Below are positions 53,250 to 61,760 of a stretch of DNA of 64,000 nt, piece after piece. The first letter of the stretch is position 1. The number at the start of each line of letters is the position of its first letter. Below the pieces are notes generated by a model. It did not search any database and was not told where the DNA came from. It worked only from the letters and a program-made list of their open reading frames with translations. Both the position numbers and the translations under genes were made by a program. The stretch is from positions 582,855-646,854 of the forward strand of contig NZ_CP109967.1 in assembly GCF_026725475.1 (NCBI RefSeq), written 5' to 3'. The DNA is from Catenovulum adriaticum. GTDB lineage: Bacteria > Pseudomonadota > Gammaproteobacteria > Enterobacterales > Alteromonadaceae.

Positions 53250-54800
53250 ATGCAAAAACCCATTTCATCTATTGTGATTGTCGGAGGAGGAACAGCTGGA
53301 TGGATTACTGCTGGCACACTTGCCGCAAAGTTAAAATTTTTACATGGCAACACATTTAACGTCACCTTAATTGAATCATCAAACGTGACACCTATCGGCG
53401 TAGGCGAAGGTACTTGGCCAACCATGCGTCGAACCTTAAAGGAAATGGGCATACGTGAAACTGACTTTATAAAACAATGTAAAGTGTCATTTAAGCAAGG
53501 TGCTAAATTTAACAAATGGGTGACAGGTGAAGACGATGATTTTTATTACCACCCATTAATGCTACCGCAAAACTTTGAAGATTTTGATTTAGCGCCTCAT
53601 TGGTTTAACCAATCTAATAACCGTTCATATTCAGCTGCTGTTTGTCCGCAAGAAGCGATATGTGAACTAGGCTTAGCGCCAAAACATATTACAACACCTG
53701 AATATAGTGGGGTATTAAATTATGCTTACCATTTAGATGCCGCTGCATTTTCAAACTTTTTAAAAACACATTGTACCACCCACCTACACGTTAACCGGAT
53801 TGAAGATGATGTCATAAAAGTTATTAGCCAAACAAATGGCGATATTGAATCTGTAGTTACACAAAATAATGGAAAAATCGCTGGCGATTTATTTATAGAT
53901 TGCACTGGGTTTCATGGCTTATTACTAGACAAACATTATAAAATTCCTTTTGTTTCTTGTCAGGATGTACTGTTTGCTGATAGCGCATTAGCGGTACAAG
54001 TCCCCTACCCGGATAAATTATCGCCCGTAGCGTCACACACTATTTCAACAGCGCAAGCGGCTGGGTGGATTTGGGATATAGGTTTACCTACACGCCGAGG
54101 CGTTGGCCATGTTTATGCCAGTCAATATATGTCAGATTCAGAAGCAGAACAAACCTTACTAAATTATCTAAAGCCCAGTATAAAAGATACAAAAACACTC
54201 AACCTACGTAAAATATCGATAAATCCAGGCTACCGCGAAAAGTTCTGGCATAAAAACTGTGTCGCCGTAGGATTATCAGCCGGATTTTTAGAGCCGCTAG
54301 AAGCTTCTGCACTTTTACTGGTTGAGGTTTCAGCGCGTACCATAGCCGAGCAACTACCTGTGAATCGAATGGCAATGGATATTATTGCGCACCGGTTTAA
54401 CCAAACTTTTAGTTATCGGTGGCAACGAATTATCGATTTTTTAAAATTACATTACATGCTCAGCCAACGCCATGAACCTTTTTGGCTTGCTAACCGTGAT
54501 CCAAAATCGATTCCCGAACAACTTAAAGCCCAGCTTCAATTATGGCAGCATCAATTTCCGAAAGACCAAGATTTTGAACATGATGTCGAAATATTTCCAG
54601 CAGCCAGCTACCATTATATTCTGTACGGAATGGGATTTTATACCAACAATCACCCCCTAGGACTATCGATTCAACAGAAGCAAAATGCTCAGCATTTATT
54701 TTCAAAAAATCACCGAGAAGTCAATGAATTAAGCCAACAATTAAAACCTAACCGGCTGTTACTAGAAAAAATTTATCAATTCGGTTTATCCAAAGTTTAG
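53250..54800 (+). CDS. tryptophan-halogenase-family flavoprotein
   Basis: A 516-residue protein of the flavin-dependent halogenase family. It has the FAD motif GGGTAG (12-17) and a GVGEGTWPTM segment. A lysine at 82 (FKQGAKF) sits where the catalytic Lys79 of PrnA would align, and the WxWxI motif is W273-I-W275-D-I277, followed by Gly rather than the usual Pro. Members beside TonB receptors and SapC are known in Caulobacter and Alteromonadales, but their substrate is not established, and true halogenation of tryptophan is doubtful here. It is directly followed by the SapC gene, whose reading frame abuts its stop. Confidence 0.85.
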   Translation: MQKPISSIVIVGGGTAGWITAGTLAAKLKFLHGNTFNVTLIESSNVTPIGVGEGTWPTMRRTLKEMGIRETDFIKQCKVSFKQGAKFNKWVTGEDDDFYYHPLMLPQNFEDFDLAPHWFNQSNNRSYSAAVCPQEAICELGLAPKHITTPEYSGVLNYAYHLDAAAFSNFLKTHCTTHLHVNRIEDDVIKVISQTNGDIESVVTQNNGKIAGDLFIDCTGFHGLLLDKHYKIPFVSCQDVLFADSALAVQVPYPDKLSPVASHTISTAQAAGWIWDIGLPTRRGVGHVYASQYMSDSEAEQTLLNYLKPSIKDTKTLNLRKISINPGYREKFWHKNCVAVGLSAGFLEPLEASALLLVEVSARTIAEQLPVNRMAMDIIAHRFNQTFSYRWQRIIDFLKLHYMLSQRHEPFWLANRDPKSIPEQLKAQLQLWQHQFPKDQDFEHDVEIFPAASYHYILYGMGFYTNNHPLGLSIQQKQNAQHLFSKNHREVNELSQQLKPNRLLLEKIYQFGLSKV

Positions 54801-54811
54801 TGGAGTTAATC

Positions 54812-55549
54812 ATGCCAAACATCGACATTTTAGATCCAAAAAAGCATGCCAATTTAAAAATAAAAACTGGCCATGGCCAGGCATATGGTGAGCACATTCA
54901 TTGTATTCCCGTGGTGGCAGAAGAGCTTAATAAACTAGTACTGGAGTTTCCGGTTTGTTTTATTAAAGACCCTGAAAGCGGTCAATTTGGGCTATATGCA
55001 TTATCAGGGCTTGAGCCAGGTGAAAACCTATTATTAAAGCAAGATGGCTGGAAAAGTTACTATATCCCGCTACATATTCGACGGCAGCCTTTTGTGGCAA
55101 TTCAAACCGCCGAGAATAAAAATACCGATGAACACAACCAGGTATTTATCGATTTGGATAACCAAAGAGTAAATGAGCAAGAAGGTGAAGCCGTTTTTAA
55201 CGAGGAAGGTCAGCCGACTCAGTTTTTAAATAATGCGATTGAAACTTTATTAGTTTTAAAACAAAGCATTACTCGCACCCAAGCTTTTATCGACACGCTG
55301 TTGGAAAACAATTTAATTGAGGCGGTAAAACTAGATATCAACGTTAAAGATCAAACGCAAAGTAAACGGATTGATGGTTTATATTCTATTAACGAGAATA
55401 ACCTGACACAATTAACGCCTAGTTTATTGAGTCAGCTGAGTGATACAGGTTACCTACGCGCTTGTCATTTGATAAGTGCTTCTTTAGGCCACTTTCAAAA
55501 ACTCGTTAGCTTAAAAAATGCTAAATCACAAGCTGAGCCAGAGCAATAA
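54812..55549 (+). CDS. SapC family protein
   Basis: A 245-residue protein. The ATG at 54812 is chosen because GGAG lies 6 bp upstream; an in-frame GTG at 54800 overlaps the halogenase stop. The core EFPVCFIKDPESGQFGLYALSGLEPGENLLLKQDGWKSYYIPLHIRRQPF matches SapC, first described with the S-layer secretion genes of Campylobacter fetus but widely found near TonB receptors. The role is unknown. No signal peptide is seen. It forms an operon with the halogenase-like gene. Hairpins at 55550-55588 and 55634-55659 follow. Confidence 0.88.
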   Translation: MPNIDILDPKKHANLKIKTGHGQAYGEHIHCIPVVAEELNKLVLEFPVCFIKDPESGQFGLYALSGLEPGENLLLKQDGWKSYYIPLHIRRQPFVAIQTAENKNTDEHNQVFIDLDNQRVNEQEGEAVFNEEGQPTQFLNNAIETLLVLKQSITRTQAFIDTLLENNLIEAVKLDINVKDQTQSKRIDGLYSINENNLTQLTPSLLSQLSDTGYLRACHLISASLGHFQKLVSLKNAKSQAEPEQ

Positions 55550-55660
55550 GCTTAATTTTAAATATATTGAAGAAATCTAAAATTAAGCATAATCGCAATT
55601 TAAGCCAGTATAGCTAGCGCTTAAATTTCGATAAGCTCGTATTTACAGAACATACGAGCC
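55550..55660. terminator. pair of hairpins between the sapC-like gene and GH50 copy 2
   Basis: GCTTAATTTTA/TAAAATTAAGC (55550-55588) and GCTCGTAT/ATACGAGC (55634-55659) lie between two convergent genes. The first would end the plus-strand operon, and the second suits the minus-strand gene. T-runs are weak. Confidence 0.5.
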
Positions 55661-55666
55661 ATTATA

Positions 55667-58033
55667 TTAATCGTTCGATTTAGCTAAACGCTTTTGGTAC
55701 ATAGTAGAAGTCACTTCTTTAACCGCGCTGACGAGCTCTGGATATGGCCTATCAGTGACAGTCACAAAACCGATATTGGCATTTTCCCCGTCAAAAGCAC
55801 GGCCAGAAATAGGCTCGTCCACATATTGGAACCAATGCGCGCCCACCATATAAGGTTTATTTAACACGCTTTGCATATAGTTTTTATACATTTTCGCCCG
55901 ATTTTTTTGATCTGAAGCGTGCACTATACCTGGATTAAATAACCCAGAATCAGTCGCAGTACCAATATGAAATTCGCCAATCACCACGGGTAAATCAACT
56001 TCTTCTAAAAATGACCAAAAATGCGGCTGCATCCCTTCTTCATATATATTAAAGCTTAATACATCAGAGTATTTAATAGAGGCTTTAATAATTTCATCTG
56101 GCATACCCCAGTTGGCCATTCTAGCACCCATGTATAAATGATGCGGTAACGCCTTCTCTAATGTATTGTGAACCACTGTAAAATACTGCTCACCCAACAT
56201 TTCAAGCAAGCTTGATAAATCACGCACTAAAGCGTCAGGATAATGATCAAATTGGATTCCAGCTTTTAAGCTGTTCCAGTCTTTTATGCTTGTTTGCCAA
56301 GCTTGATTTAAAGCATCTATATCTTGATATTGGGTTTGTAATTGTGCTGAAAAAGCATTTTTTGCTGGGCTTTGTTCAGCGCTTTTACTTAACGCGTCCA
56401 AAATAACGCCGTAACGAGCAGGTACACTGCCCTCTCGCTCGCCCCAGCTCTTTTCATTATCAATAAAAATACCCGCGCACCAAGGAGAGGCTTTTACTTT
56501 TTTAGCAATCACATCAATTGTTTTTTGCGCTCGCTCTGCAAAAACTGGATCAAAAGGGTCTGGCATTAGCCCCCAGTGATTCTTTTCACCTGATAAAGTT
56601 TTAAAGTCACCAATAATCCAACCGTTTGCAAAATAAGGTACTTTTTCCATGTCATAAAATGCAGGATCAACCCAGTTGCCAAAAGAGGTAAAACCCCAAT
56701 CCTGCATCCGCTGTACGGTCACGTCATGCCATTTTTTTAAGTAAGAGCCTGGCGCTTGTTCGCCGTATTTTCTTTCTAAATTAGCTTGGTAAAAACTATA
56801 AGTTTCACCGTGCGGAACCGCCCCTTTATGGGTAGATCGACGGTAACTGTAGTGATTCGCCAAAGGATCATCATAATCAGGCAGCCATTCAAACATATCG
56901 TGCCTAAGTGAAGAAGTGATATAACGTGTTTCTCTCACCTTATCTGAAACATGCACAATACCCATAGAGTCTTCTGGTGTAACTTCGTCAGCAGAGCGGT
57001 GGCGTACACTGTCGTCCTTAAAATCAACACCGGTAATAGTACTCATATTTGCCATTCGTACATTAGCAGGCCCATGCGAGAAGAATAAATACCCTTGAGG
57101 ATCAACCAACCACCATTTCCCGTCTACTTTCTGGGTTCTAAAATAACCTGTTGCTTCTAATTTTGGGCCTTGGGTATAACCACCAAATTTTGATCGGTTA
57201 GGCATACCATTAGAATCCGCCAGCTCTGCGAGCTCTTTTTCACTCGCCTGTCGCAATTCACTGTCAGAATTAATTTTGAGGGGGTAATCCATTTTTGCGT
57301 TTTGGCCGTAACGATCAACTATATTTTTCATCCAGTTAGGATCAGTTTCAGGGTTTTTACGCAGCCTAATATTATCAATCAAAATTGATTTATTTTCTAA
57401 AATGCCAATTGTAAAAAACTCCATCGCAGCAATTTGTTCAAGCTTAATATCATCAGCTCTCCAAGATCGCCACACCATGAGTTTATCTTTAGTTGGCCAA
57501 GGTGGTGCATCGCCCCATAGCCCTGTTTCAGTTTCGGCTTCAATACCATCAAGTGGAAAGTATACAGTTCCTTTATATCCTGCAGGTAAACTAACCGAAC
57601 GCCGTTGAGCTCCGCCCTCTGGATTTTCGAGCGATAAATAGAAATGAACTGAATCGTCACTGATATTGTTTACATCAAACGCAAAGTTATATTGTTCATA
57701 TTCGGTTAAATCCCATGTCTGCTCAGGTTTTATTCTAAATTTAGAATAATTCGCCTGTTTTGAAAAGCTTAGTTTTAATTTTGTATTGTCTTGAGCAGTC
57801 TGAAAGCTCGTTTGAGCTTTTTCAGTTTTAAACCACTTTTTATTTAATGGTGATTCAAAATCGACAAAAGAGATTATTTCATTTTCTGTTGCAAATACAT
57901 CAATTGTTTTTTGTTCTGATTTTACCGATGTCGTAGGTGTATCATTGTTATTTGAGGCTTGTTCACATCCAGCTAATAAACCGCTTGCTATTATTGGATA
58001 TATTAACAAGGGTTTAGACTTTATATATTTCAT
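55667..58033 (-). CDS. GH50 beta-agarase-type lipoprotein (copy 2)
   Basis: A 788-residue GH50 enzyme related throughout to copy 1 (shared GYFRTQK, WGFTSFGNWVDP, NGWIIGDFKT and AHWFQYVD segments). The lipoprotein signal ends LLAGC. An N-terminal jelly-roll-like region (about 50-220) precedes the catalytic domain, with the likely acid/base Glu527 in FIDNEKSWG and the likely nucleophile Glu687 in VIGEFHIGT. The two copies differ enough to suggest old duplication and perhaps different product sizes. It is transcribed alone from a promoter region holding a perfect ATTGTTAACAAT palindrome. Confidence 0.93.
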   Translation of the reverse strand: MKYIKSKPLLIYPIIASGLLAGCEQASNNNDTPTTSVKSEQKTIDVFATENEIISFVDFESPLNKKWFKTEKAQTSFQTAQDNTKLKLSFSKQANYSKFRIKPEQTWDLTEYEQYNFAFDVNNISDDSVHFYLSLENPEGGAQRRSVSLPAGYKGTVYFPLDGIEAETETGLWGDAPPWPTKDKLMVWRSWRADDIKLEQIAAMEFFTIGILENKSILIDNIRLRKNPETDPNWMKNIVDRYGQNAKMDYPLKINSDSELRQASEKELAELADSNGMPNRSKFGGYTQGPKLEATGYFRTQKVDGKWWLVDPQGYLFFSHGPANVRMANMSTITGVDFKDDSVRHRSADEVTPEDSMGIVHVSDKVRETRYITSSLRHDMFEWLPDYDDPLANHYSYRRSTHKGAVPHGETYSFYQANLERKYGEQAPGSYLKKWHDVTVQRMQDWGFTSFGNWVDPAFYDMEKVPYFANGWIIGDFKTLSGEKNHWGLMPDPFDPVFAERAQKTIDVIAKKVKASPWCAGIFIDNEKSWGEREGSVPARYGVILDALSKSAEQSPAKNAFSAQLQTQYQDIDALNQAWQTSIKDWNSLKAGIQFDHYPDALVRDLSSLLEMLGEQYFTVVHNTLEKALPHHLYMGARMANWGMPDEIIKASIKYSDVLSFNIYEEGMQPHFWSFLEEVDLPVVIGEFHIGTATDSGLFNPGIVHASDQKNRAKMYKNYMQSVLNKPYMVGAHWFQYVDEPISGRAFDGENANIGFVTVTDRPYPELVSAVKEVTSTMYQKRLAKSND

Positions 58034-58092
58034 TGTATTAATTCCCTTATGTAAGTATTAAAACTAACTAGAACATAGCACAATAAATTAAC

Positions 58093-58104
58093 ATTGTTAA
58101 CAAT
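58093..58104. promoter_or_regulatory. perfect 12-bp palindrome upstream of GH50 copy 2
   Basis: ATTGTTAACAAT, 60 bp before the start codon. Close copies occur upstream of GH50 copy 1/TonB receptor (50272) and of the beta-helix lipoprotein gene (4092). It may bind a shared regulator not encoded in this window. Confidence 0.5.
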
Positions 58105-58573
58105 AAACAAAAATAGATGTAGTTATATACCTATATCAATAAGTTATATTTTAAATAGAATTGTTGGCCCTAATAGAGCTTAATTTTAGAAAAGATAAAT
58201 GGACTTAACTTATTTATAGAAGCATTAATTAAGTTTTTAGTGTTGAGATAAAAATTATGCTATGAAATTTAATTTTTAATATAATTTTTATACTTTTTAA
58301 ATTAATTAGCATACTATATATACTATGTAGCTACACAAACGGATATATACTTTAAACAACTTAAAATTCGAAATTATATACTCCACTAACAGTATGCCTT
58401 GTAATAAAATCAAGAATAACCATGTTTTTAAAAATATAATGCTCTTTCAAAAAATTAAGAGTAATTTATTGAAAGACCGTTTGCCCAATTTTTACGTTCG
58501 GGAATGACTAAATAGCCTGCTCTCTACGCATTAGTCATTAATATATAAATCTTTATACTTTGATTTATTTTTT
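58105..58573. other. gene-free AT-rich boundary with an inverted repeat
   Basis: No gene is seen. The one structure is an inverted repeat AATGACTAA (58503-58511)/TTAGTCATT (58531-58539), which could be a weak terminator or recombination site. It marks the junction between the agar locus and the replicon maintenance region. Confidence 0.4.
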
Positions 58574-59287
58574 CCGTTAAGCTGATTAACACTATGTTTA
58601 TTTTAAAACGCTATATATTTATATCCCTTTTCCCTCGTTAGGCTGCTTAACAAGCTGCTCATGTATCACACAGCTCACCTTTAACTAGCAGCCGTTAAGC
58701 TGATTAACACTATGCTTATTTTAAAACGCTATATCTTTATATCCCTCTTGCACCGTTAAGCAGCTTAACGAGCTTTTCATGTATCACACAGTTCACCTGT
58801 AACTAGCGGCCGTTAAGCTGATTAACACTATCCTTATTTAAAAACGCTATATCTTTATATCCCCCTTGCACCGTTAAGCAGCTTAACAACCTTTCATATA
58901 TCGCACAGCTCATATTTAACTAGCAACCGTTAAGCTGATTAACACTATGCTTAATGCTTATTTTAAAACACTATATCTTTATATCTCTCTTCCTCGTTAA
59001 GCAGCTTAACAAGATTTTCATGTATCACACAGCTCTCCTGTAACTAGCAACCGTTAAGCTGATTAACACTATCCTTATTTTAAAAACGCTATATCTTTAT
59101 ATCCCCCTTGCACCGTTAAGCAGCTTAACAACCTTTCATATATCGCACAGCTCATATTTAACTAGCAACCGTTAAGCTGATTAACACTATGCTTATTTTA
59201 AAAACGCTATATCTTTATATCCCTCTTCTCTCGTTAAGCAGCTTAACAACCTTCAAATATCATATTGCTCATCTTTATCTGACAGTC
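58574..59287. repeat. six-copy ~118-bp tandem repeat, putative parS/centromere array
   Basis: Six units start at 58574, 58692, 58810, 58927, 59051 and 59169 (spacing 117-124 bp). Every unit holds GTTAAGCTGATTAAC near its start. About 60 bp later comes a second palindrome, GTTAAGCAGCTTAAC (in unit 1, GTTAGGCTGCTTAAC), with a conserved CTATATCTTTATATCCC between. That gives twelve related 15-bp palindromes directly upstream of parA-parB, the expected position of a plasmid or chromid centromere bound by ParB. The repeat sequence is seen; the parS role is inferred from position. Confidence 0.8.
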
Positions 59288-59428
59288 TTTAAGATGGTTT
59301 CAATCAAATTAACGACTTTAATTAAAAATAAAACTTATATTCACAATAAAATTAGAGTAAATCACGTAAATATATTGATATTAATCTAAATTAGCATAAA
59401 ATAAAAAAATAACTCATAGGAGGCGAAT

Positions 59429-60178
59429 ATGGCATTTATTATAAGTATTTCATCAACAAAAGGCGGTGTTGGCAAATCAACAACAGCTGAAAATTTAGCA
59501 GCGGAAGGAGCAAGAAGAGGTTACCGCGTATTAATTTACGATATGGATAGACAAGGTACTTCTACTAAATTTGGCGTCCGTAGAAACGAATTAATTGAAA
59601 AAATGTTAGAGTCAGGTAAAAAGCCAATTCCAGAAATAACACAAATAACGAGAAATCCAGGTGAGGAAGATGTCAGACGTACCATTAATACACTTTCTAA
59701 TTCATTTGATATTATCATTATAGATAACAAAGCCGATTCCGACGCAGACTTTCAAAGAACAGCAGTTATCTCTGATATTATCTTAACTCCCCTGTCAGTT
59801 TCCCATAAAGATATTGAACAAATTCCAAGGATAGTAAAAATCATTCAAACCGCGGAAGAAACCTTGCGATTAAATGATCCTGACTTCATTGGACTTGATC
59901 ATCGGTTAGTCATGAATCGTCTTAAAAAAGTATCGAAAAAAAGAAACAGCGAAGTGATTTCGTTTTTAAAAGAAGGCTACAGCGAATTTGTATCTTTATC
60001 TTCCGTTATTATTTACGAAACGACTAGCTACGTAGAAACGGAAGAAGGTGCAACTGTAATCGATAGAAAAGCTAAAGGAGCAGCTTCTTTCCAAATGCTA
60101 TTTGATGAGTGTATTGGCAAACGAAAACCAAGCATGATAAGAGATTGTTTTGTCGACCAAACAGAAGGCGTTGAATAA
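59429..60178 (+). CDS. parA: ParA-family partition ATPase
   Basis: A 249-residue deviant Walker ATPase that segregates replicons. Walker A is KGGVGKST (11-18), with the signature lysine; Walker A' lies in DMDRQGTS; Walker B in FDIIIIDNKADSD. It has no N-terminal helix-turn-helix, so it is a short (type Ib-like) or chromosomal-size ParA. AGGAGG precedes the ATG at ideal spacing. The parB start overlaps its stop (TAATG). The palindromic repeat array directly upstream may act both as centromere and as operator for this operon. Confidence 0.93.
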   Translation: MAFIISISSTKGGVGKSTTAENLAAEGARRGYRVLIYDMDRQGTSTKFGVRRNELIEKMLESGKKPIPEITQITRNPGEEDVRRTINTLSNSFDIIIIDNKADSDADFQRTAVISDIILTPLSVSHKDIEQIPRIVKIIQTAEETLRLNDPDFIGLDHRLVMNRLKKVSKKRNSEVISFLKEGYSEFVSLSSVIIYETTSYVETEEGATVIDRKAKGAASFQMLFDECIGKRKPSMIRDCFVDQTEGVE

Positions 60179-61215
60179 TGAAAAAGCGCAATCAAGCTAT
60201 GGCTAATCTAATGAAAGAAGACTTAAGCATGCTAAGCGGCATGGGGAAAAAGCCACAAAATAAAAATGTGGCAGTTGATCTAGATATGGAAACCTTTGAC
60301 CCAACCGAGATTCTACCCAAGAAAGCCAATATAGCACCTGTTAATAAACCAGTGACAGCTGCGGTAGCCACAGAAGTTGGTTCATTTTATATGCTACCAT
60401 CAGGTAAAAGAACAAAGTGCCAACTTATTTTAATTGATGAACCCGCATCTCAAACCAAAGTTTGGTATGGAAACCCAAGATACCATGAAGATCCGCCGGT
60501 TGAAGATATTCTTGAATCAATAGAATCTAATGGTACAAATGCCGAGCCCGTTAAAGTAAAATTAAATAATGGAATTTACGAAGTTATTACGGGCTCTAGA
60601 CGCCGTAAAGCAACCATATCAGCAAAAAAACCACTAACAGCATTATTATTAGAAAATATCAGCGATGATGATGCAAAAATGTTGGCCGTAATTGAAAATG
60701 AAGGGCGCTTAGATCCAAATCCTTTCACAATCGCAGCTAGCTATTTAGCTTTATTATCAGGTGAAAACCCAGTTTTTGATAGCGTAACCACACTTGCTAA
60801 ACGATTAGGTAAATCAAGAACATGGGCAAGCCAAGTCTTATCGATTAATGATCTTCCTGATTTAATCGAAACATCTTTAACCGAAAACGAAAAATACAAG
60901 GTATCTATTCGCCGAGTAGTTGAATTAGCAACCTTATGGCGGCGTATCATAAAAGAAAACCTTACAGAAAAAGCCACTCAGGCGTTAAGCGAATATCAAA
61001 AATTAGACTTAAAAGCCTGTGTCGAAGCCTTTAAAAATACCCTAGAAGTTAAAGCTAAACCAAAATCTTACAGTATAAAAACTGAAAAGGATTTGTCAGA
61101 AAAAGCCAGTGTGGTAAAAACTCCAGACGGCCTAGCAATTTTGATAAAAGTTGATTCAAATAACGAATCTGATTTGTTAACCAGCCTTAATGAGACAATA
61201 AAGTCAATTTCTTAA
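60178..61215 (+). CDS. parB: ParB-family partition protein
   Basis: A 345-residue centromere-binding protein. The N-terminal 70 residues are basic and variable, with a likely ParA-stimulating KKRNQAMANLMKEDL start. The ParB/Srx domain has VWYGNPRYHEDPPVEDILESI and the CTP-binding box GSRRRKA (139-145, usual GERRxRA). IENEGRLDPNPFTIA and a helix-turn-helix (about 200-225, SVTTLAKRLGKSRTWASQVLSI) follow, then a helical C-terminus. It forms an operon with parA and would bind the palindromes at 58.57-59.29 kb. Confidence 0.92.
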   Translation: MKKRNQAMANLMKEDLSMLSGMGKKPQNKNVAVDLDMETFDPTEILPKKANIAPVNKPVTAAVATEVGSFYMLPSGKRTKCQLILIDEPASQTKVWYGNPRYHEDPPVEDILESIESNGTNAEPVKVKLNNGIYEVITGSRRRKATISAKKPLTALLLENISDDDAKMLAVIENEGRLDPNPFTIAASYLALLSGENPVFDSVTTLAKRLGKSRTWASQVLSINDLPDLIETSLTENEKYKVSIRRVVELATLWRRIIKENLTEKATQALSEYQKLDLKACVEAFKNTLEVKAKPKSYSIKTEKDLSEKASVVKTPDGLAILIKVDSNNESDLLTSLNETIKSIS

Positions 61216-61217
61216 AA

Positions 61218-61258
61218 ATAATGCCATTTAGCACAAAAGAATGCTAAATGGCATTTTT
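61218..61258 (+). terminator. terminator of parAB
   Basis: A 14-bp hairpin, AATGCCATTTAGCA (61220-61233) and TGCTAAATGGCATT (61242-61255), followed by TTTTC. Confidence 0.9.
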
Positions 61259-61760
61259 CAAACTTGTAGCTTTTCCCAAATCAAAAGATAGTTTATAAAA
61301 AATCACATACGATAAAAATAAAAGGTATTATTAATACTCACTCTTCAACATCAAATACTCAATATAAAGCAGCCGCAAATCATAAAAAACGTTTATTATA
61401 AGGGGCTTAATAAGGCGATATTTGTGTAGTCCATTTAGGTTTCTATTGTAATTTTATAAATTTGGTTAAGATCATCATATAAACTTTCCTTTATTTTACT
61501 TAAAGCGATAATACAACTAACAGCCATTAAGCTTAGATAACTAAAATGAAAATAATAAAAGAGCAGGGCGGCTTCATAGATTGTTAGAACAGCTAATCAT
61601 TTACGCTTAACGCAGTATTCACAAACCAGCGCGACCAGCCGCAATAGGCTAAAATTATTTTAGTTTCACAGAATAAGAGTCAATAGTAATACAAGCTACG
61701 CTAGTTCAATATCGACTAAACAAACGCTACATTTCAGCGCTTACTTAAATCTGGCAACAG
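61259..61760. other. gene-free spacer between parAB and the iterons
   Basis: No gene or clear repeat is seen on either strand. A degenerate ATTAAGCTTAGATAAC near 61527 faintly resembles the centromere palindromes. Confidence 0.3.

Noticed and set aside
58574..59287. CRISPR array
   Set aside because: Repeat units of about 118 bp are conserved along their whole length with no unique spacers and no cas genes.
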